Source of the DNA: Clostridia bacterium
GTDB taxonomy: Bacteria > Bacillota > Clostridia > Peptostreptococcales > JAAYPU01
NCBI GenBank assembly: GCA_016278615.1
Contig: JADQBM010000007.1
Span: 15,890-59,542, forward strand
Reading direction: 5' to 3'
DNA length: 43,653 nucleotides
Under the pieces are notes generated by a model that searched no databases, was not told the origin of the DNA, and worked only from the letters and a program-made list of their open reading frames with translations. This document shows positions 1 through 9,134 of this stretch, piece after piece. A program made the translations under genes and the position numbers. The number at the start of each line of letters is the position of its first letter. Position 1 is the stretch's first letter.

Positions 1-290
1 TATAAGTATAAGTATAAGTATAAGTATAAGTATAAGTATAAGTATAAGTATAAGTGTAAGTATGAGAAAGTGATAAAAGATAAAAGATAAAAGATAAAAG
101 ATAAAAGATAAAAGATAAAAGATAAGAGACAAAAGACAAGAGAAAACTGACGGGCACAGGGACCCTACAACTTAAACTTACCACTTGAACTTACACTTAA
201 ACTTCAACTTTCGGGCAGGCACAGGAACCAACCCTTAAACTTACACTTACACTTACACTTACACTTATACTATTTATTAAAGGATGGGAT
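1..290. repeat. Mixed 6-nt/7-nt tandem arrays with two REP-like hairpins
   Basis: This non-coding stretch before ispH starts with about ten copies of a 6-nt TATAAG unit (1-60). About eight copies of a 7-nt GATAAAA unit follow (72-130), decaying into GACAAAA/GACAAGA. From 168 to 270 there are inverted-sense 6-nt ACTTAA/ACTTAC units. Two GC-richer pieces (about 148-168 and 211-229, GGGCAGGCACAGGAACC type) interrupt the arrays; they are minus-strand versions of the REP-like hairpin also seen near 4936, 20799 and 43556. No open reading frame of note. The end of the array lies about 25 bases before the ispH start. Confidence 0.85.
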
Positions 291-294
291 TATT

Positions 295-2397
295 TTGGAA
301 ATTATTATTGCGGAGAACTCGGGATTTTGTTTTGGGGTAAAGGAAGCCATACGCAAAACTCAGGAAACGATTAAAGAATATAAAGGGACAGGGGCAAAAA
401 TTTATACTTATGGGCCGCTAATTCACAATCATCAAGTTACCAAGGAACTTGACGAACAAGGTGTTAAATCTATTGACACTTTAAACGAAGTGCAAGAGGG
501 ATCCATAATAATTGTCCGTTCCCACGGTGTACCCAAACTCTTTTATGAAGAAGCAGAGAAAAAGAATCTGAAAGTAATTGATGCCACCTGCCTGCATGTT
601 CGTAAAATTCAAAAAACTGCAAGAACATGTTTTGAAAAAGGCATGAAAGTCGTGATTGTTGGAAATAAAGACCATCCTGAAGTAATAGGTATTAATGGAT
701 GGTGTGACAATAGTGCCATAATCATTGAAAATGAAGAGGATGCTAAAGGAATACAATTAAATAATATTTGTATAGTTGCACAAACTACTATTACCAAAAA
801 ATTATGGAAAGATGTTATGGCTATTTTAGACAAGAAGTCTTTAATAATGGAAAAGCACAATACGATTTGTTCAGCAACTGAATCACGCCAGGAAAGTTGT
901 GAAGATACAGCAAAAAAAGTAGATGCTATGCTGATTATTGGAGGGAAACATAGTTCAAATACACAGAAATTATTCGCAATTTCTAAAAAAATATGTAAAT
1001 TTTCATATTTTATTGAAACAAAAGACGATTTACCATTGAATGATTTCAGAAAATATAATAAAATTGGAATCGCAGCAGGTGCATCTACACCTGAATGGAT
1101 TATTAAGGAGGTTATTACTGTTATGAATGAAACAAGCTTTCATGGAGAGACTGATACAACTAAAGAAAATGACTCAGAGAATCAAATGTATGACTTGATG
1201 GATGAAATCGAGAAATCCTTACGAATTCCCGGTAGAGGTGAAATCGTGAAGGGAACCATTATCCAAGTTAGAGATAATGAAATGGTTGTTAATTTGGGAT
1301 GTAAAAAAGATGGAATTATTACTAAAGATGAGATTATAACAAATGCAAATTCCTCATTGACAACTATGTACAGTGTTGGGGATGAAATTGAAGCTCAAGT
1401 ATTAAAAACAGATGATGGTGAAGGGAACCTATTATTATCTAACAGAAAACTAGCAGCGAATGAACATTGGAATGAAATTTCTCAGTTGTTTAGAGATAAA
1501 TCTACTATAGAAGTAAAAGTAAAAAATAAGGTGAGAGGCGGCGTTATTGCTATTTTCAAAGAGATTTCTGGGTTTATTCCAATTTCTCAACTATCCGATA
1601 AGTATATAGAAGATGTAGATGAATTTGTGGGCAGAGTATTGCCTGTTAAAATAACACAACTGGATAAAAAGAAGAATAAAATTATCTTTTCTCATAGAAC
1701 TTATTTAGATGCAGAAAAAGCTCAAAGTGTTGAAAAAGTCTGGAATAGCATCGCTCAGGGAGATGTTATTGAAGGTAAAGTAATGAGGTTCACCGATTAT
1801 GGTGCCTTTGTTGACATAGGTGGTATTGATGGACTTCTTCATATTTCGGAGATTTCTTGGGGGAAGATCAATCACCCTTCAGATATTCTAAAAATAGGAC
1901 AAATGATTCAAGTGAAAATACTTTCAATCGATAAAGAAAAAGAGAAAGTGTCATTAGGATTGAAGCAGACGACTTCTGAACCTTGGGATCAAGTTCAGGG
2001 TAAATTCAATGTAGGAGATATCATAGAAGGAAGAGTTGTACAAATAAAAGAATATGGCGTTTTTGTAGAAATAGAACCGGGTATGGATGGATTGGTTCAT
2101 ATTTCAGAGATGGCTCATAAGCATGTAGCAAATCCTGCAAGTGAGGTCAAAATAGGCCAGAAAGTGGAAGCGAAAATTCTTGATATTGATAAAGAAAATA
2201 AAAGAATCAGTTTAAGTATTAAAGAAACCATTGAAAAGCCAGAAACCGAAATTCAAGAGATGCCTAAAGAAGAAGTGCTCAAAGAAGAAGAGGCACCTAA
2301 AGAAGAAGAGGCACTCCAAAATGAAGAAACTAAAGAAGAAAGCTTAGAAGAAATTAAAGAAGAAACTGAACAGGAAACTGAAGAAGAACAGGAATAA
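295..2397 (+). CDS. ispH: IspH (HMB-PP reductase) fused to four S1 RNA-binding domains
   Basis: 700 aa. Residues 1-280 are IspH, the [4Fe-4S] enzyme that reduces HMB-PP to IPP/DMAPP in the last step of the MEP isoprenoid pathway. The three cluster cysteines are C12 (GFCFGVK), C99 (DATC) and C192 (TICSATESRQE). Residues about 316-645 hold four S1 domains; the last two are canonical (GDVIEGKV...GLLHISEIS, GDIIEGRV...GLVHISEMA), the first two divergent. Residues 655-700 are a Glu-rich tail built from near-repeats of KEEE. An IspH-S1 fusion is known in Clostridia, where the S1 part resembles ribosomal protein S1; what links the two halves is not established. I chose the TTG start at 295 because AAGGATGGG lies just upstream and the reading continues directly into the IspH N-terminus. 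Confidence 0.95.
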   Translation: MEIIIAENSGFCFGVKEAIRKTQETIKEYKGTGAKIYTYGPLIHNHQVTKELDEQGVKSIDTLNEVQEGSIIIVRSHGVPKLFYEEAEKKNLKVIDATCLHVRKIQKTARTCFEKGMKVVIVGNKDHPEVIGINGWCDNSAIIIENEEDAKGIQLNNICIVAQTTITKKLWKDVMAILDKKSLIMEKHNTICSATESRQESCEDTAKKVDAMLIIGGKHSSNTQKLFAISKKICKFSYFIETKDDLPLNDFRKYNKIGIAAGASTPEWIIKEVITVMNETSFHGETDTTKENDSENQMYDLMDEIEKSLRIPGRGEIVKGTIIQVRDNEMVVNLGCKKDGIITKDEIITNANSSLTTMYSVGDEIEAQVLKTDDGEGNLLLSNRKLAANEHWNEISQLFRDKSTIEVKVKNKVRGGVIAIFKEISGFIPISQLSDKYIEDVDEFVGRVLPVKITQLDKKKNKIIFSHRTYLDAEKAQSVEKVWNSIAQGDVIEGKVMRFTDYGAFVDIGGIDGLLHISEISWGKINHPSDILKIGQMIQVKILSIDKEKEKVSLGLKQTTSEPWDQVQGKFNVGDIIEGRVVQIKEYGVFVEIEPGMDGLVHISEMAHKHVANPASEVKIGQKVEAKILDIDKENKRISLSIKETIEKPETEIQEMPKEEVLKEEEAPKEEEALQNEETKEESLEEIKEETEQETEEEQE

Positions 2398-2400
2398 TTA

Positions 2401-2592
2401 TAATTAGATAAAAGATAATAGATAACAGATAATAGTTAAGGTGGAGATTTTGCTTTTGTAAGCAAAATCTCTATTTATATAATTGATCCCGTCTGCACAG
2501 CAGACGGGATCAATTGTTTAAAACACATCATGAAGATTTTGGAACAAAATCCACCACAACTGTTATCTATTATCTGTTATCTATTATCTATC
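2401..2592. repeat. Mirror-paired heptamer-array/hairpin element between ispH and recN
   Basis: The left unit has GATAATA/GATAACA heptamers (2405-2436) and then a hairpin GAGATTTTGC...GCAAAATCTC (2444-2471). The right unit is inverted: hairpin GATTTTG-gaa-CAAAATC (2535-2551), then CCACCACAACTG and heptamers TTATCTA/TTATCTG (2560-2592). The recN stop codon and last codons fall inside the right array. The two arms are reverse complements over most of their length, so the whole block could fold back on itself. Confidence 0.85.
2481..2515. terminator. Perfect 16-bp GC-rich hairpin between convergent genes
   Basis: AATTGATCCCGTCTGC, a 3-nt ACA loop, then its exact reverse complement. It lies midway between the convergent ispH and recN genes, inside the mirrored repeat. 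Neither side has a proper U-tract, so a bidirectional terminator is inferred from position and stem strength only. Confidence 0.5.
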
Positions 2593-4284
2593 CTTTAATT
2601 TCCCTGCTTGTCTCATCATGTCTTCAGCATTTTTAATGGCAGCATCTGAGATATTCTCGCCACCTAACATTCTTCCTATTTCTTTAATGGTTTCATTTGA
2701 GTTAAGTTTTTTTAGGATGGTTCGTGTTACGTCATTGCTGGATTCTTTGATAATCTGATAATTCGAGTCACCCATTGCAGCGATTTGGGGCAAATGGGTA
2801 ATGCATATAACTTGGTGATTGTTAGATATTTCAGAAAGTTTTTTTCCTACTATGCTGGCAGTGGACCCGCTGATGCCATTATCTATTTCATCAAAAATCA
2901 TTGTAGATATTTCATCGAAGTCTCCGATAATTCTTTTGAAAGCTAACATAATTCTTGAAATTTCGCCTCCAGAAGCGATTTTAGTTAAAGGTTTAAGAGG
3001 TTCCCCTTTATTGGTTGATATTAAGAATTCAACAATATCAATGCCATCAGAAGAATAAGCGGTTTTTCCGTTGAAGTCAGTAGCTGTTTTGAATTGAACA
3101 ACAAACTCAGAATGATTAAAATTTAACTCATTAAGTTCTTTGCTTATTTTTAGTTGTATTTCAGCAGCCGTTTTTTTTCTGATACAAGTTAGAGCTTCAG
3201 ATTGGACGCTAAGTTCTTTTTCAATTTCATGTATTTTTGATTTCAAATTTGCGATGGCTTCATCTGCATTTTCTATTGAATGGATCTCTTTTTCTATTTT
3301 TTCTTTGTATTGCAATATGGTTTCAATACTACTTCCATATTTCTTTTTGAGTAGGTTAATAGCTTCTAATCTTTCTTGGGTTTCGTTCAATTCATGAGTT
3401 GAAAATTGTATCTGTTCTTTATATTTTCGCATCTCTGAAGATAAATCTTCAAGTTGGAAAAGGTTATCAGAAATAATGGTCTCAAAAGTAGAAAGGGATT
3501 GGTCATATTCCATTATTTCCTTCATATTGACAGATATTTTTCCCAAACGGCTAAGGACAGCATCCGTATCAGATTGTAAGAGTTCATAAGAAGTGGATAA
3601 AGCATTAAATATTTTTTCGCTGTTTTGTAGAACCATGAGCTTTTGGTTTAATATTTGATCTTCTCCAAGCTGAAGAGATGCAGATGATATTTCTGCATGT
3701 TCATATTTTAAAAAATCTTTTTTTCTTTCTGAATCTTCTTTAGTTTTAAGAAGATTGTCCAATTGGTGCATATGGTGAATGTATTCTTTATAGGATTCTC
3801 TTACCGAAGTTTTGATAATAGATATTTCCGAAGCATTGTATAGATCTAAAAGATTCAGATGATTTTCGGAAGTTAGTAACGATTGATGATCATATTGACC
3901 ATGAATATCTACGATTCTTCTGCATATTTTGTTGAGTAAAGAAACCGTAACCATCTTGTCATTGATTTTACAAGTGCTTTTTCCCGTAGCATATATTTCA
4001 CGGGAAATCAAAATACTGTTGTTTTCCGTTGATATATCATTTTGTTGAAGAAGGGTGAGAATATCTGGATTCAGTATATCAAGGGTTAATTGTATAACAG
4101 ATTTATCTTTTCCTGTTCGAATAAAAGTAGTATCTGCACGGCTTCCCAAAGCCATATTAATCGCTTCAATTATGATGGACTTGCCAGCACCGGTTTCACC
4201 AGTTATTATATTAAGTCCATCATGAAAATCTGCATTTAAGGTATCGATTAACGCATAATCCTTAATGGATAGAAAAGAAATCAT
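2584..4284 (-). CDS. recN: DNA repair ATPase RecN
   Basis: SMC-like ATPase of double-strand break repair, about 566 aa, the usual RecN length. Visible features: N-terminal LSIKDYALID, Walker A GETGAGKS near residue 36, a long central coiled coil (about 150-360), the ABC signature-like ASGGEISRIMLAFKRI and Walker B MIFDEIDNGISG near the C-terminus. Two ATGs are possible. For the one at 4290 the GGGTGA ribosome-binding site would be directly abutting; for 4284 it sits 6 nt away, and the resulting MISFLSIKDYALID fits the family N-terminus, so I prefer 4284. It lies a few bases downstream of argR, presumably in the same transcript. The argR-recN pairing is typical of Firmicutes. The C-terminus (LKDR, stop) is encoded within a GATAATA-type repeat array. 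Confidence 0.96.
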   Translation of the reverse strand: MISFLSIKDYALIDTLNADFHDGLNIITGETGAGKSIIIEAINMALGSRADTTFIRTGKDKSVIQLTLDILNPDILTLLQQNDISTENNSILISREIYATGKSTCKINDKMVTVSLLNKICRRIVDIHGQYDHQSLLTSENHLNLLDLYNASEISIIKTSVRESYKEYIHHMHQLDNLLKTKEDSERKKDFLKYEHAEISSASLQLGEDQILNQKLMVLQNSEKIFNALSTSYELLQSDTDAVLSRLGKISVNMKEIMEYDQSLSTFETIISDNLFQLEDLSSEMRKYKEQIQFSTHELNETQERLEAINLLKKKYGSSIETILQYKEKIEKEIHSIENADEAIANLKSKIHEIEKELSVQSEALTCIRKKTAAEIQLKISKELNELNFNHSEFVVQFKTATDFNGKTAYSSDGIDIVEFLISTNKGEPLKPLTKIASGGEISRIMLAFKRIIGDFDEISTMIFDEIDNGISGSTASIVGKKLSEISNNHQVICITHLPQIAAMGDSNYQIIKESSNDVTRTILKKLNSNETIKEIGRMLGGENISDAAIKNAEDMMRQAGKLKDR

Positions 4285-4298
4285 ATTCATTCACCCGC

Positions 4299-4748
4299 TT
4301 ATTGTATTAAGTCATTAAATTGATGAACCAATTTGTTAACATTAATATTCTCATCAACTACAACAAAAATGGTATTATCACCCGCAATGGTTCCTAAAAT
4401 ATTATCTAAGTTGAGTGCATCAATTGCTTCACATGCTGCATTAGCACATCCTGTCAGGGTCTTAATGATAATAATATTATTAGAATAATTAACAGACAAA
4501 ATAGTATCTTTAAATATTTTAATAAATCTGTCCGTGATCGATTGGTAAGAATGAGTTTCAGCCGCATATTTAGATTTTCCAGTTGCAGTCTGTATTTTTA
4601 TTAGTTTTAGTTCCTTTATATCTCTTGAAATAGTAGCTTGGGTTACATTATATCCATTCTTTATAAGAAGCTTCGCGAGCTCCTCTTGTGTTTCAACCTC
4701 TTGTTTATGGATTAATTCAAGAATTTTATTGTGCCTTGAATATTTCAT
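4299..4748 (-). CDS. argR: Arginine repressor ArgR/AhrC
   Basis: 149 aa, normal family length. The N-terminal winged helix (residues 1-70) carries the family motif ATISRDIKELKLIKI. The C-terminal oligomerisation and arginine-binding domain follows, with GTIAGDNTIFVV near residues 118-130. In Firmicutes this hexameric regulator represses arginine biosynthesis and activates catabolism when arginine is bound. A strong site (CGGAGG) precedes the ATG. A minus-strand TATAAT lies at 4787-4792, but its -35 is poor. Several AT-rich imperfect palindromes between promoter and start could be ARG boxes; I cannot confirm one. Confidence 0.95.
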   Translation of the reverse strand: MKYSRHNKILELIHKQEVETQEELAKLLIKNGYNVTQATISRDIKELKLIKIQTATGKSKYAAETHSYQSITDRFIKIFKDTILSVNYSNNIIIIKTLTGCANAACEAIDALNLDNILGTIAGDNTIFVVVDENINVNKLVHQFNDLIQ

Positions 4749-4843
4749 GCAGACCTCCGAATAATTATTAATTTATTTTTATATTTATTATAACATAAGA
4801 AAAAGAATCTTAGGCAATAAAAATATTAAATAATTCCCACATA

Positions 4844-4852
4844 TGGTATAAT
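4844..4852 (+). promoter_or_regulatory. Extended -10 promoter candidate for ruvCAB
   Basis: TGGTATAAT is a perfect extended -10 element. No good -35 is visible, as expected for extended -10 promoters. It lies about 260 bases before ruvC, the only plus-strand gene it could serve, and the repeat block 4872-5095 would be in the leader. Confidence 0.45.
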
Positions 4853-4871
4853 ACATTAAGTAAAAATAACT

Positions 4872-5095
4872 AAAAAAAATATAAGTTGAAGTTGAAGTTT
4901 AAGTGAAAACGAAAAAAGAAGTTGTAAGTAGAAGTTGTAGGGGCTGGTCTTGTGCCTGCCCGATAAGGGAAGTTAAGTTTAAGTGTGAGTATTAGTATAA
5001 GTGTAAGTAGAAGTAGAAGTGTAAGTGAACTTACTATTTATTTTTTATTATTTAACTTAAACTAACTCCGAAGGAGTCAATTTATACTTAGTACT
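4872..5095 (+). repeat. 6-nt AAGTNN arrays flanking a REP-like hairpin, upstream of ruvC
   Basis: The argR-ruvC gap holds hexamer arrays of the form AAGTTG/AAGTTT/AAGTAG/AAGTGT. A GC-rich hairpin follows at 4936-4961 (GTAGGGGCTGG...CCTGCCCG), then more AAGTNN units (4970-5030). Near 5060-5095 come inverted ACTTAA units with an ACTCC-GAA-GGAGT hairpin, the same one that forms the 28051-28290 tandem array. No gene is visible. Confidence 0.8.
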
Positions 5096-5113
5096 TATAT
5101 TGTGGGAGAATGT

Positions 5114-5608
5114 ATGAGGATATTAGGAATTGATCCAGGCTTTGCTACGTTAGGGTATGGAATTATAGAACTTAATGGCAGTCGTTTTGAGACAATAAAG
5201 TATGGTGCTATTACGACACCCTCGCAAATGGAAATGCCAGAAAGACTCAGAATAATCTTTTCTGAATTAACGGAATTAATTATAAAATATGAGCCTCAGG
5301 AGGCTTCAGTGGAAGAGTTGTTTTTTAACAAAAACACAAAGACTGCGTTAAAGGTTGCCCAGGCAAGAGGCGCTATAATTTTAACTTGTGCAAACAATGA
5401 TTTGCAAATATTTGAGTACACACCTCTGCAGATTAAACAGGCGTTAGTAGGTTATGGGAGAGCAGATAAAAAGCAAATTCAAATAATGGTTAAAAACATT
5501 TTGAATTTAGATGCGATTCCTAAGCCGGATGACACAGCTGATGCTTTAGCAGCAGCTGTTTGTCATGGAAATTCAAGAAAATATCGAAAGCTATGTCTCG
5601 AAAAATAA
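5114..5608 (+). CDS. ruvC: Holliday junction endonuclease RuvC
   Basis: 164 aa. RuvC resolves Holliday junctions made during recombination and acts with the RuvAB branch-migration motor. The four acidic catalytic positions are visible: D7 (GIDPG), a Glu of VEELFF (67/68), and the C-terminal DDTADALAAAVCHG pair near 140 and 143. The ATG at 5114 has GGGAG five bases upstream; an in-frame GTG at 5102 overlaps that site and is less likely. It is first in the ruvC-ruvA-ruvB cluster and 13 bases from ruvA. Confidence 0.97.
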   Translation: MRILGIDPGFATLGYGIIELNGSRFETIKYGAITTPSQMEMPERLRIIFSELTELIIKYEPQEASVEELFFNKNTKTALKVAQARGAIILTCANNDLQIFEYTPLQIKQALVGYGRADKKQIQIMVKNILNLDAIPKPDDTADALAAAVCHGNSRKYRKLCLEK

Positions 5609-5621
5609 GGAGGAAAGCGCA

Positions 5622-6212
5622 TTGTTTCATTTTATAAAAGGAAAAGTTCATTCATTCTTTGAGAATGGTATTATTTTAGAAAATGGAGGTATTGGGTATG
5701 AAATCCATGTTCCTCAACTTTCTATAAATTATATAAAGGATAAAAAAGATGAAATTCTGATTTATACGGTTATGATGGTAAGAGAGGATGATGTTAGCTT
5801 ATATGGATTCGCTACAAAAGATGACATTGTTATGTTTAAGAAACTTTTAACAGTTAATGGAGTTGGCGCAAAAGCTGCACTATCTATTATGTCAACTTAC
5901 TTAACACCAGAGCTAAAAAAAATCATTGTTTTCGAAGATGTTACGACTCTTATTAAGGTTTCAGGAATTGGAAAAAAGACTGCTCAAAGAATCGTATTAG
6001 AGTTAAAAGACAAAATGGGAGATGTTGACGAATATGATGTGAAAAACATTTCTGTAAATAGAAAAAGCGGTAAAGACGAAGTAGTAGAAGCCTTAACAGG
6101 TTTAGGTTATACTAAAAGTGAAGCTTTTGAGGCAATAGGATTGATTACAAAAGAGACAGACAGTGTGGAAGAATTGATTAAATTGGCTCTCATTAATCTG
6201 AGTAGACAATGA
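5622..6212 (+). CDS. ruvA: Holliday junction DNA helicase subunit RuvA
   Basis: 196 aa, the usual size. RuvA binds the four-way junction and loads RuvB. The N-terminal OB domain starts FHFIKGKVHSFFENG. The helix-hairpin-helix region includes VNGVGAKAALSIM (about residues 84-97) and VSGIGKKTAQRIVLELKDK (about 120-138). The C-terminal RuvB-contacting domain ends EELIKLALINLSRQ. The start is TTG at 5622, with AAGGAGG eight bases upstream; a further-upstream in-frame ATG inside ruvC would put that site in the coding sequence. Confidence 0.96.
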   Translation: MFHFIKGKVHSFFENGIILENGGIGYEIHVPQLSINYIKDKKDEILIYTVMMVREDDVSLYGFATKDDIVMFKKLLTVNGVGAKAALSIMSTYLTPELKKIIVFEDVTTLIKVSGIGKKTAQRIVLELKDKMGDVDEYDVKNISVNRKSGKDEVVEALTGLGYTKSEAFEAIGLITKETDSVEELIKLALINLSRQ

Positions 6213-6218
6213 TGAACA

Positions 6219-6412
6219 TTTAAGATTTAGGATTTAGGATTTATGGTTTAAGATTTAAGATTGAAGGAAGGTTTTGTTTCACAAAACCAACGATACATAG
6301 TATATATTGATAATTCCAATTTGAACTTAATTATTGAAGATTTTACTTGGTAAAATCCTCCTTCAATCCTAAATCCTAAATCCTAAATCCTAAATCTTAA
6401 TTGCAAATTGTA
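6219..6412. repeat. Mirror-paired GATTTAG heptamer element between ruvA and ruvB
   Basis: The left array has 7-nt GATTTAG/GATTTAT/GATTTAA units (6219-6262), then the hairpin GGTTTTG-TTTCA-CAAAACC (about 6272-6290). The right side has a hairpin GATTTTAC-TTG-GTAAAATC (about 6339-6358) and inverted CTAAATC heptamers (6364-6402). Same plan as the GATAACA elements, but a different 7-nt unit. It splits ruvA from ruvB and ends just before the ruvB ribosome-binding site. Confidence 0.85.
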
Positions 6413-6431
6413 TTCTTAAGGAGAGCGTTTT

Positions 6432-7457
6432 ATGGAGGATCAAGAAAGAGTTACCACAGCACATTTAGCTGTAGAGGACACAGATACCGAGACCAGTTTA
6501 AGACCCAAGTTGTTACATGAATATATTGGTCAAAGAAATGTAACGGAAAATCTAAAAATTTTTATTGATGCTGCTCGCATGAGAGCAGAGCCTTTAGATC
6601 ATGTCTTGCTCTACGGACCGCCAGGACTGGGGAAAACAACTCTGGCTGGAATAATAGCAAATGAAATGAATGTAAGAATTAAGGTGACTTCTGGCCCTGC
6701 TATTGAAAGAGCTGGGGATTTAGCAGCAATCTTAACAAATTTAGAAGAAAACGATGTTTTGTTTATAGATGAAATACATAGATTAAACAGATCTGTTGAG
6801 GAAATACTATATTCTGCAATGGAAGACTATGTTTTAGATATTATTATTGGAAAAGGTCCCTCTGCCAGATCCATAAGACTTGATTTATCAAAATTCACTC
6901 TTGTTGGGGCGACCACAAGAGCAGGGAGTGTATCTCCACCTTTAAGAGATCGTTTTGGTGTTGTATCAAAGCTGGATTTATATCAAAATGAAGAGTTAGA
7001 ACAAATTATCAAAAGATCTGCAACGATTTTAAATATTGACATTGATGAATTATCAGCAAAAGAAATTGCTATGAGATCAAGAGGAACACCCAGGATTTCA
7101 AATCGTTTATTAAAAAGAGTGAGAGACTTTTCACAGGTTAAGGGATCAGGAAGTATTCATTTGGAAATTACCAATATAGCCTTAGATTCTTTAGGAATTG
7201 ACAAGATGGGATTAGAAAAATTAGATAGAGAAATATTGGACATAATCATCAATAAATTTAATGGTGGGCCAGTAGGAATCGATACCATTTCCGCAGCAGT
7301 TGGTGAAGAAAAAGTTACAATCGAAGATGTATATGAACCTTATCTACTGCAGGCGGGCTTTATCAATAGAACACAAAAAGGAAGAACAGCGGCAAAACAG
7401 GCTTATTTACACTTAGGCATTAACATACCAGAAGATGAACAATTTAGCTTTAAATGA
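6432..7457 (+). CDS. ruvB: Holliday junction DNA helicase subunit RuvB
   Basis: 341 aa AAA+ motor that drives branch migration with RuvA. Walker A is GPPGLGKTT (residues 62-70), Walker [10 protein letters not shown] near 110, sensor 1 in LVGATTRAG and the arginine-finger region PPLRDRFG. The C-terminal winged helix starts near 255 ([16 protein letters not shown]...QKGRTA). Strong site AGGAGAG before the ATG. The 219-base gap from ruvA is filled by a repeat element, unusual for genes that are normally tightly coupled. Confidence 0.97.
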   Translation: MEDQERVTTAHLAVEDTDTETSLRPKLLHEYIGQRNVTENLKIFIDAARMRAEPLDHVLLYGPPGLGKTTLAGIIANEMNVRIKVTSGPAIERAGDLAAILTNLEENDVLFIDEIHRLNRSVEEILYSAMEDYVLDIIIGKGPSARSIRLDLSKFTLVGATTRAGSVSPPLRDRFGVVSKLDLYQNEELEQIIKRSATILNIDIDELSAKEIAMRSRGTPRISNRLLKRVRDFSQVKGSGSIHLEITNIALDSLGIDKMGLEKLDREILDIIINKFNGGPVGIDTISAAVGEEKVTIEDVYEPYLLQAGFINRTQKGRTAAKQAYLHLGINIPEDEQFSFK

Positions 7458-7473
7458 TTTCGGGGGAATTAAT

Positions 7474-9108
7474 ATGATTAAAAAAATCATGGCTCTTGTA
7501 TTTATCCAAATAATTTTCATTTCTTTAAACTCATTTTCCTTTGGGCAGGATGATGTTGCTCAATCCATAAAGATAGGACTTCGTAGTGGTAGCAGTGCTG
7601 TTGCCAGTACATCATTAGCGTCTGAAAAAGGTCTTATTTTTGGTTATTATTCAGAAGGATGGATTCCTTTATTTGAACTTAATAATAAGATGATATATGT
7701 TCGAAAGGACAGTTATTACCTTAACATGAATGGATATTTTTTCGAATATGATTATGACAATAATAAGGATTCACATAATTCAGACATTATGGGACCAATA
7801 CATATTCAGTTAGGGGGAAGCTATGCTTCAAAATCTGAAGCATTAAAATTTGCAAATTATGTGAAAACCCTTGGAATAGAACCCTATTTAGCATTGGAGG
7901 GAAAGTGGAAAGTATGGGTTGGCACTTTTACAACCTATGACAGAGCGGAAGAGTATTTTGATGAATTGAAATCAATACTCAAAAATGTAGATATGACGGT
8001 TATTTCTAAGAACATTTCCAGAGTACAAGTTACGGATGATACAGGTGAAATTATTTTTATTTATAGTCCTTCTTATGGAGATTATCGCTTCGAACCTAAA
8101 GACGATGCTTTGATGAACATGGATAATAAATTATTCAGAGGAGGAATTATTTTAAAAAATGCAAGCAATGGGAATTTAACTGTAATTAATCAACTCGAAA
8201 TAGATGAATATCTGTATGGTGTATTGCCTAAAGAGATGTCTGCCACAGCACCTGAGGAAGCATTAAAAGCACAAGCAGTGGCGGCAAGAAATTATGCAGT
8301 GGTTAATCTTAATAAACACATTGATGAGGGATTTGATCTATGTGCTTCCACACATTGTCAAACTTACAGTGGCTTCTCGGCTGAGAAGGGCAGTACAAAT
8401 AATGCTGTAGATAATACGATAGGTTTGATTCTTACGCATAATGGAAACCCAATCTCTACTTTTTATCATATGGATAGCGGTGGACATACAGAAGATAGTG
8501 AAAACATTTGGGGAGGAGCTTACGGGTATATTAAAGGTGTTGAAGATAACTTTGGAGAGCCATATAAATGGGAATTAACGTTGAGTAAGAAGAATATTGC
8601 AGACGCATTGAATTCGTGGGGATATTCAGTGGGAGAGATAAAGGATGTATATGAAGGTCAGCGTTCTCAATTTGACAGTGTTCTAAAACTTGTCATAAAA
8701 GGCTCAGAAGGCACTGTAACCCTTGAAAAAGATAATATACGAAAAGTTTTAGGATATAATACTATTAAATCATTAAAGTTTCAGATTTTGAAAGATAATG
8801 TCATAATACTTCAAGGAAAGAATACGGACAGAAGAAGTGCATTATCAGGAAATTATGCTATAAATGGAACAAATAATATTTTTATGCTCCAGAACAATCA
8901 AAGCTATATTTTCAATGGAACAGAAAATAATCTCATAGAGAAAGATTCGATTTCCAATTCTGACACATACGTTTTTGCAGGGTCAGGTTATGGTCATGCT
9001 TTGGGAATGAGCCAAAAAGGTGCCATTGCAATGGCTAATTTAGGCTATTCTTATGATGAAATTCTCTATCATTATTACACGGATGTAGAATTAGTTGAAA
9101 ATGAGTAA
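7474..9108 (+). CDS. SPOR-domain and SpoIID/LytB-domain exported protein
   Basis: 544 aa. Residues 1-24 form a signal peptide ([17 protein letters not shown]...). A SPOR-like peptidoglycan-binding region lies around 110-175 ([19 protein letters not shown]...[17 protein letters not shown]). The SpoIID/LytB domain spans about 220-540: it includes [20 protein letters not shown], whose Glu is the expected lytic transglycosylase residue, then the conserved [12 protein letters not shown] and a terminal [15 protein letters not shown]. SpoIID trims denuded glycan strands during engulfment. This protein is longer than classical SpoIID and carries SPOR, so it is a paralogue of uncertain timing, vegetative or sporulation. 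Start at 7474 chosen for GGGGGAA upstream and the signal peptide. Confidence 0.9.
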   Translation: MIKKIMALVFIQIIFISLNSFSFGQDDVAQSIKIGLRSGSSAVASTSLASEKGLIFGYYSEGWIPLFELNNKMIYVRKDSYYLNMNGYFFEYDYDNNKDSHNSDIMGPIHIQLGGSYASKSEALKFANYVKTLGIEPYLALEGKWKVWVGTFTTYDRAEEYFDELKSILKNVDMTVISKNISRVQVTDDTGEIIFIYSPSYGDYRFEPKDDALMNMDNKLFRGGIILKNASNGNLTVINQLEIDEYLYGVLPKEMSATAPEEALKAQAVAARNYAVVNLNKHIDEGFDLCASTHCQTYSGFSAEKGSTNNAVDNTIGLILTHNGNPISTFYHMDSGGHTEDSENIWGGAYGYIKGVEDNFGEPYKWELTLSKKNIADALNSWGYSVGEIKDVYEGQRSQFDSVLKLVIKGSEGTVTLEKDNIRKVLGYNTIKSLKFQILKDNVIILQGKNTDRRSALSGNYAINGTNNIFMLQNNQSYIFNGTENNLIEKDSISNSDTYVFAGSGYGHALGMSQKGAIAMANLGYSYDEILYHYYTDVELVENE

Positions 9109-9134
9109 AACTTTTATTAGAGTGGGAGTTCAAA

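Noticed and set aside
4749-4786. ARG box for argR autoregulation
   Set aside because: The segment is too AT-rich to distinguish an ARG box from background by eye; not listed as a feature.
6364-6402. CCTAAAT/TTTAGGA units resembling plant telomere repeats
   Set aside because: The unit is GATTTAG with variants, located between ruvA and ruvB inside a chromosome; only the 7-nt period is of interest.
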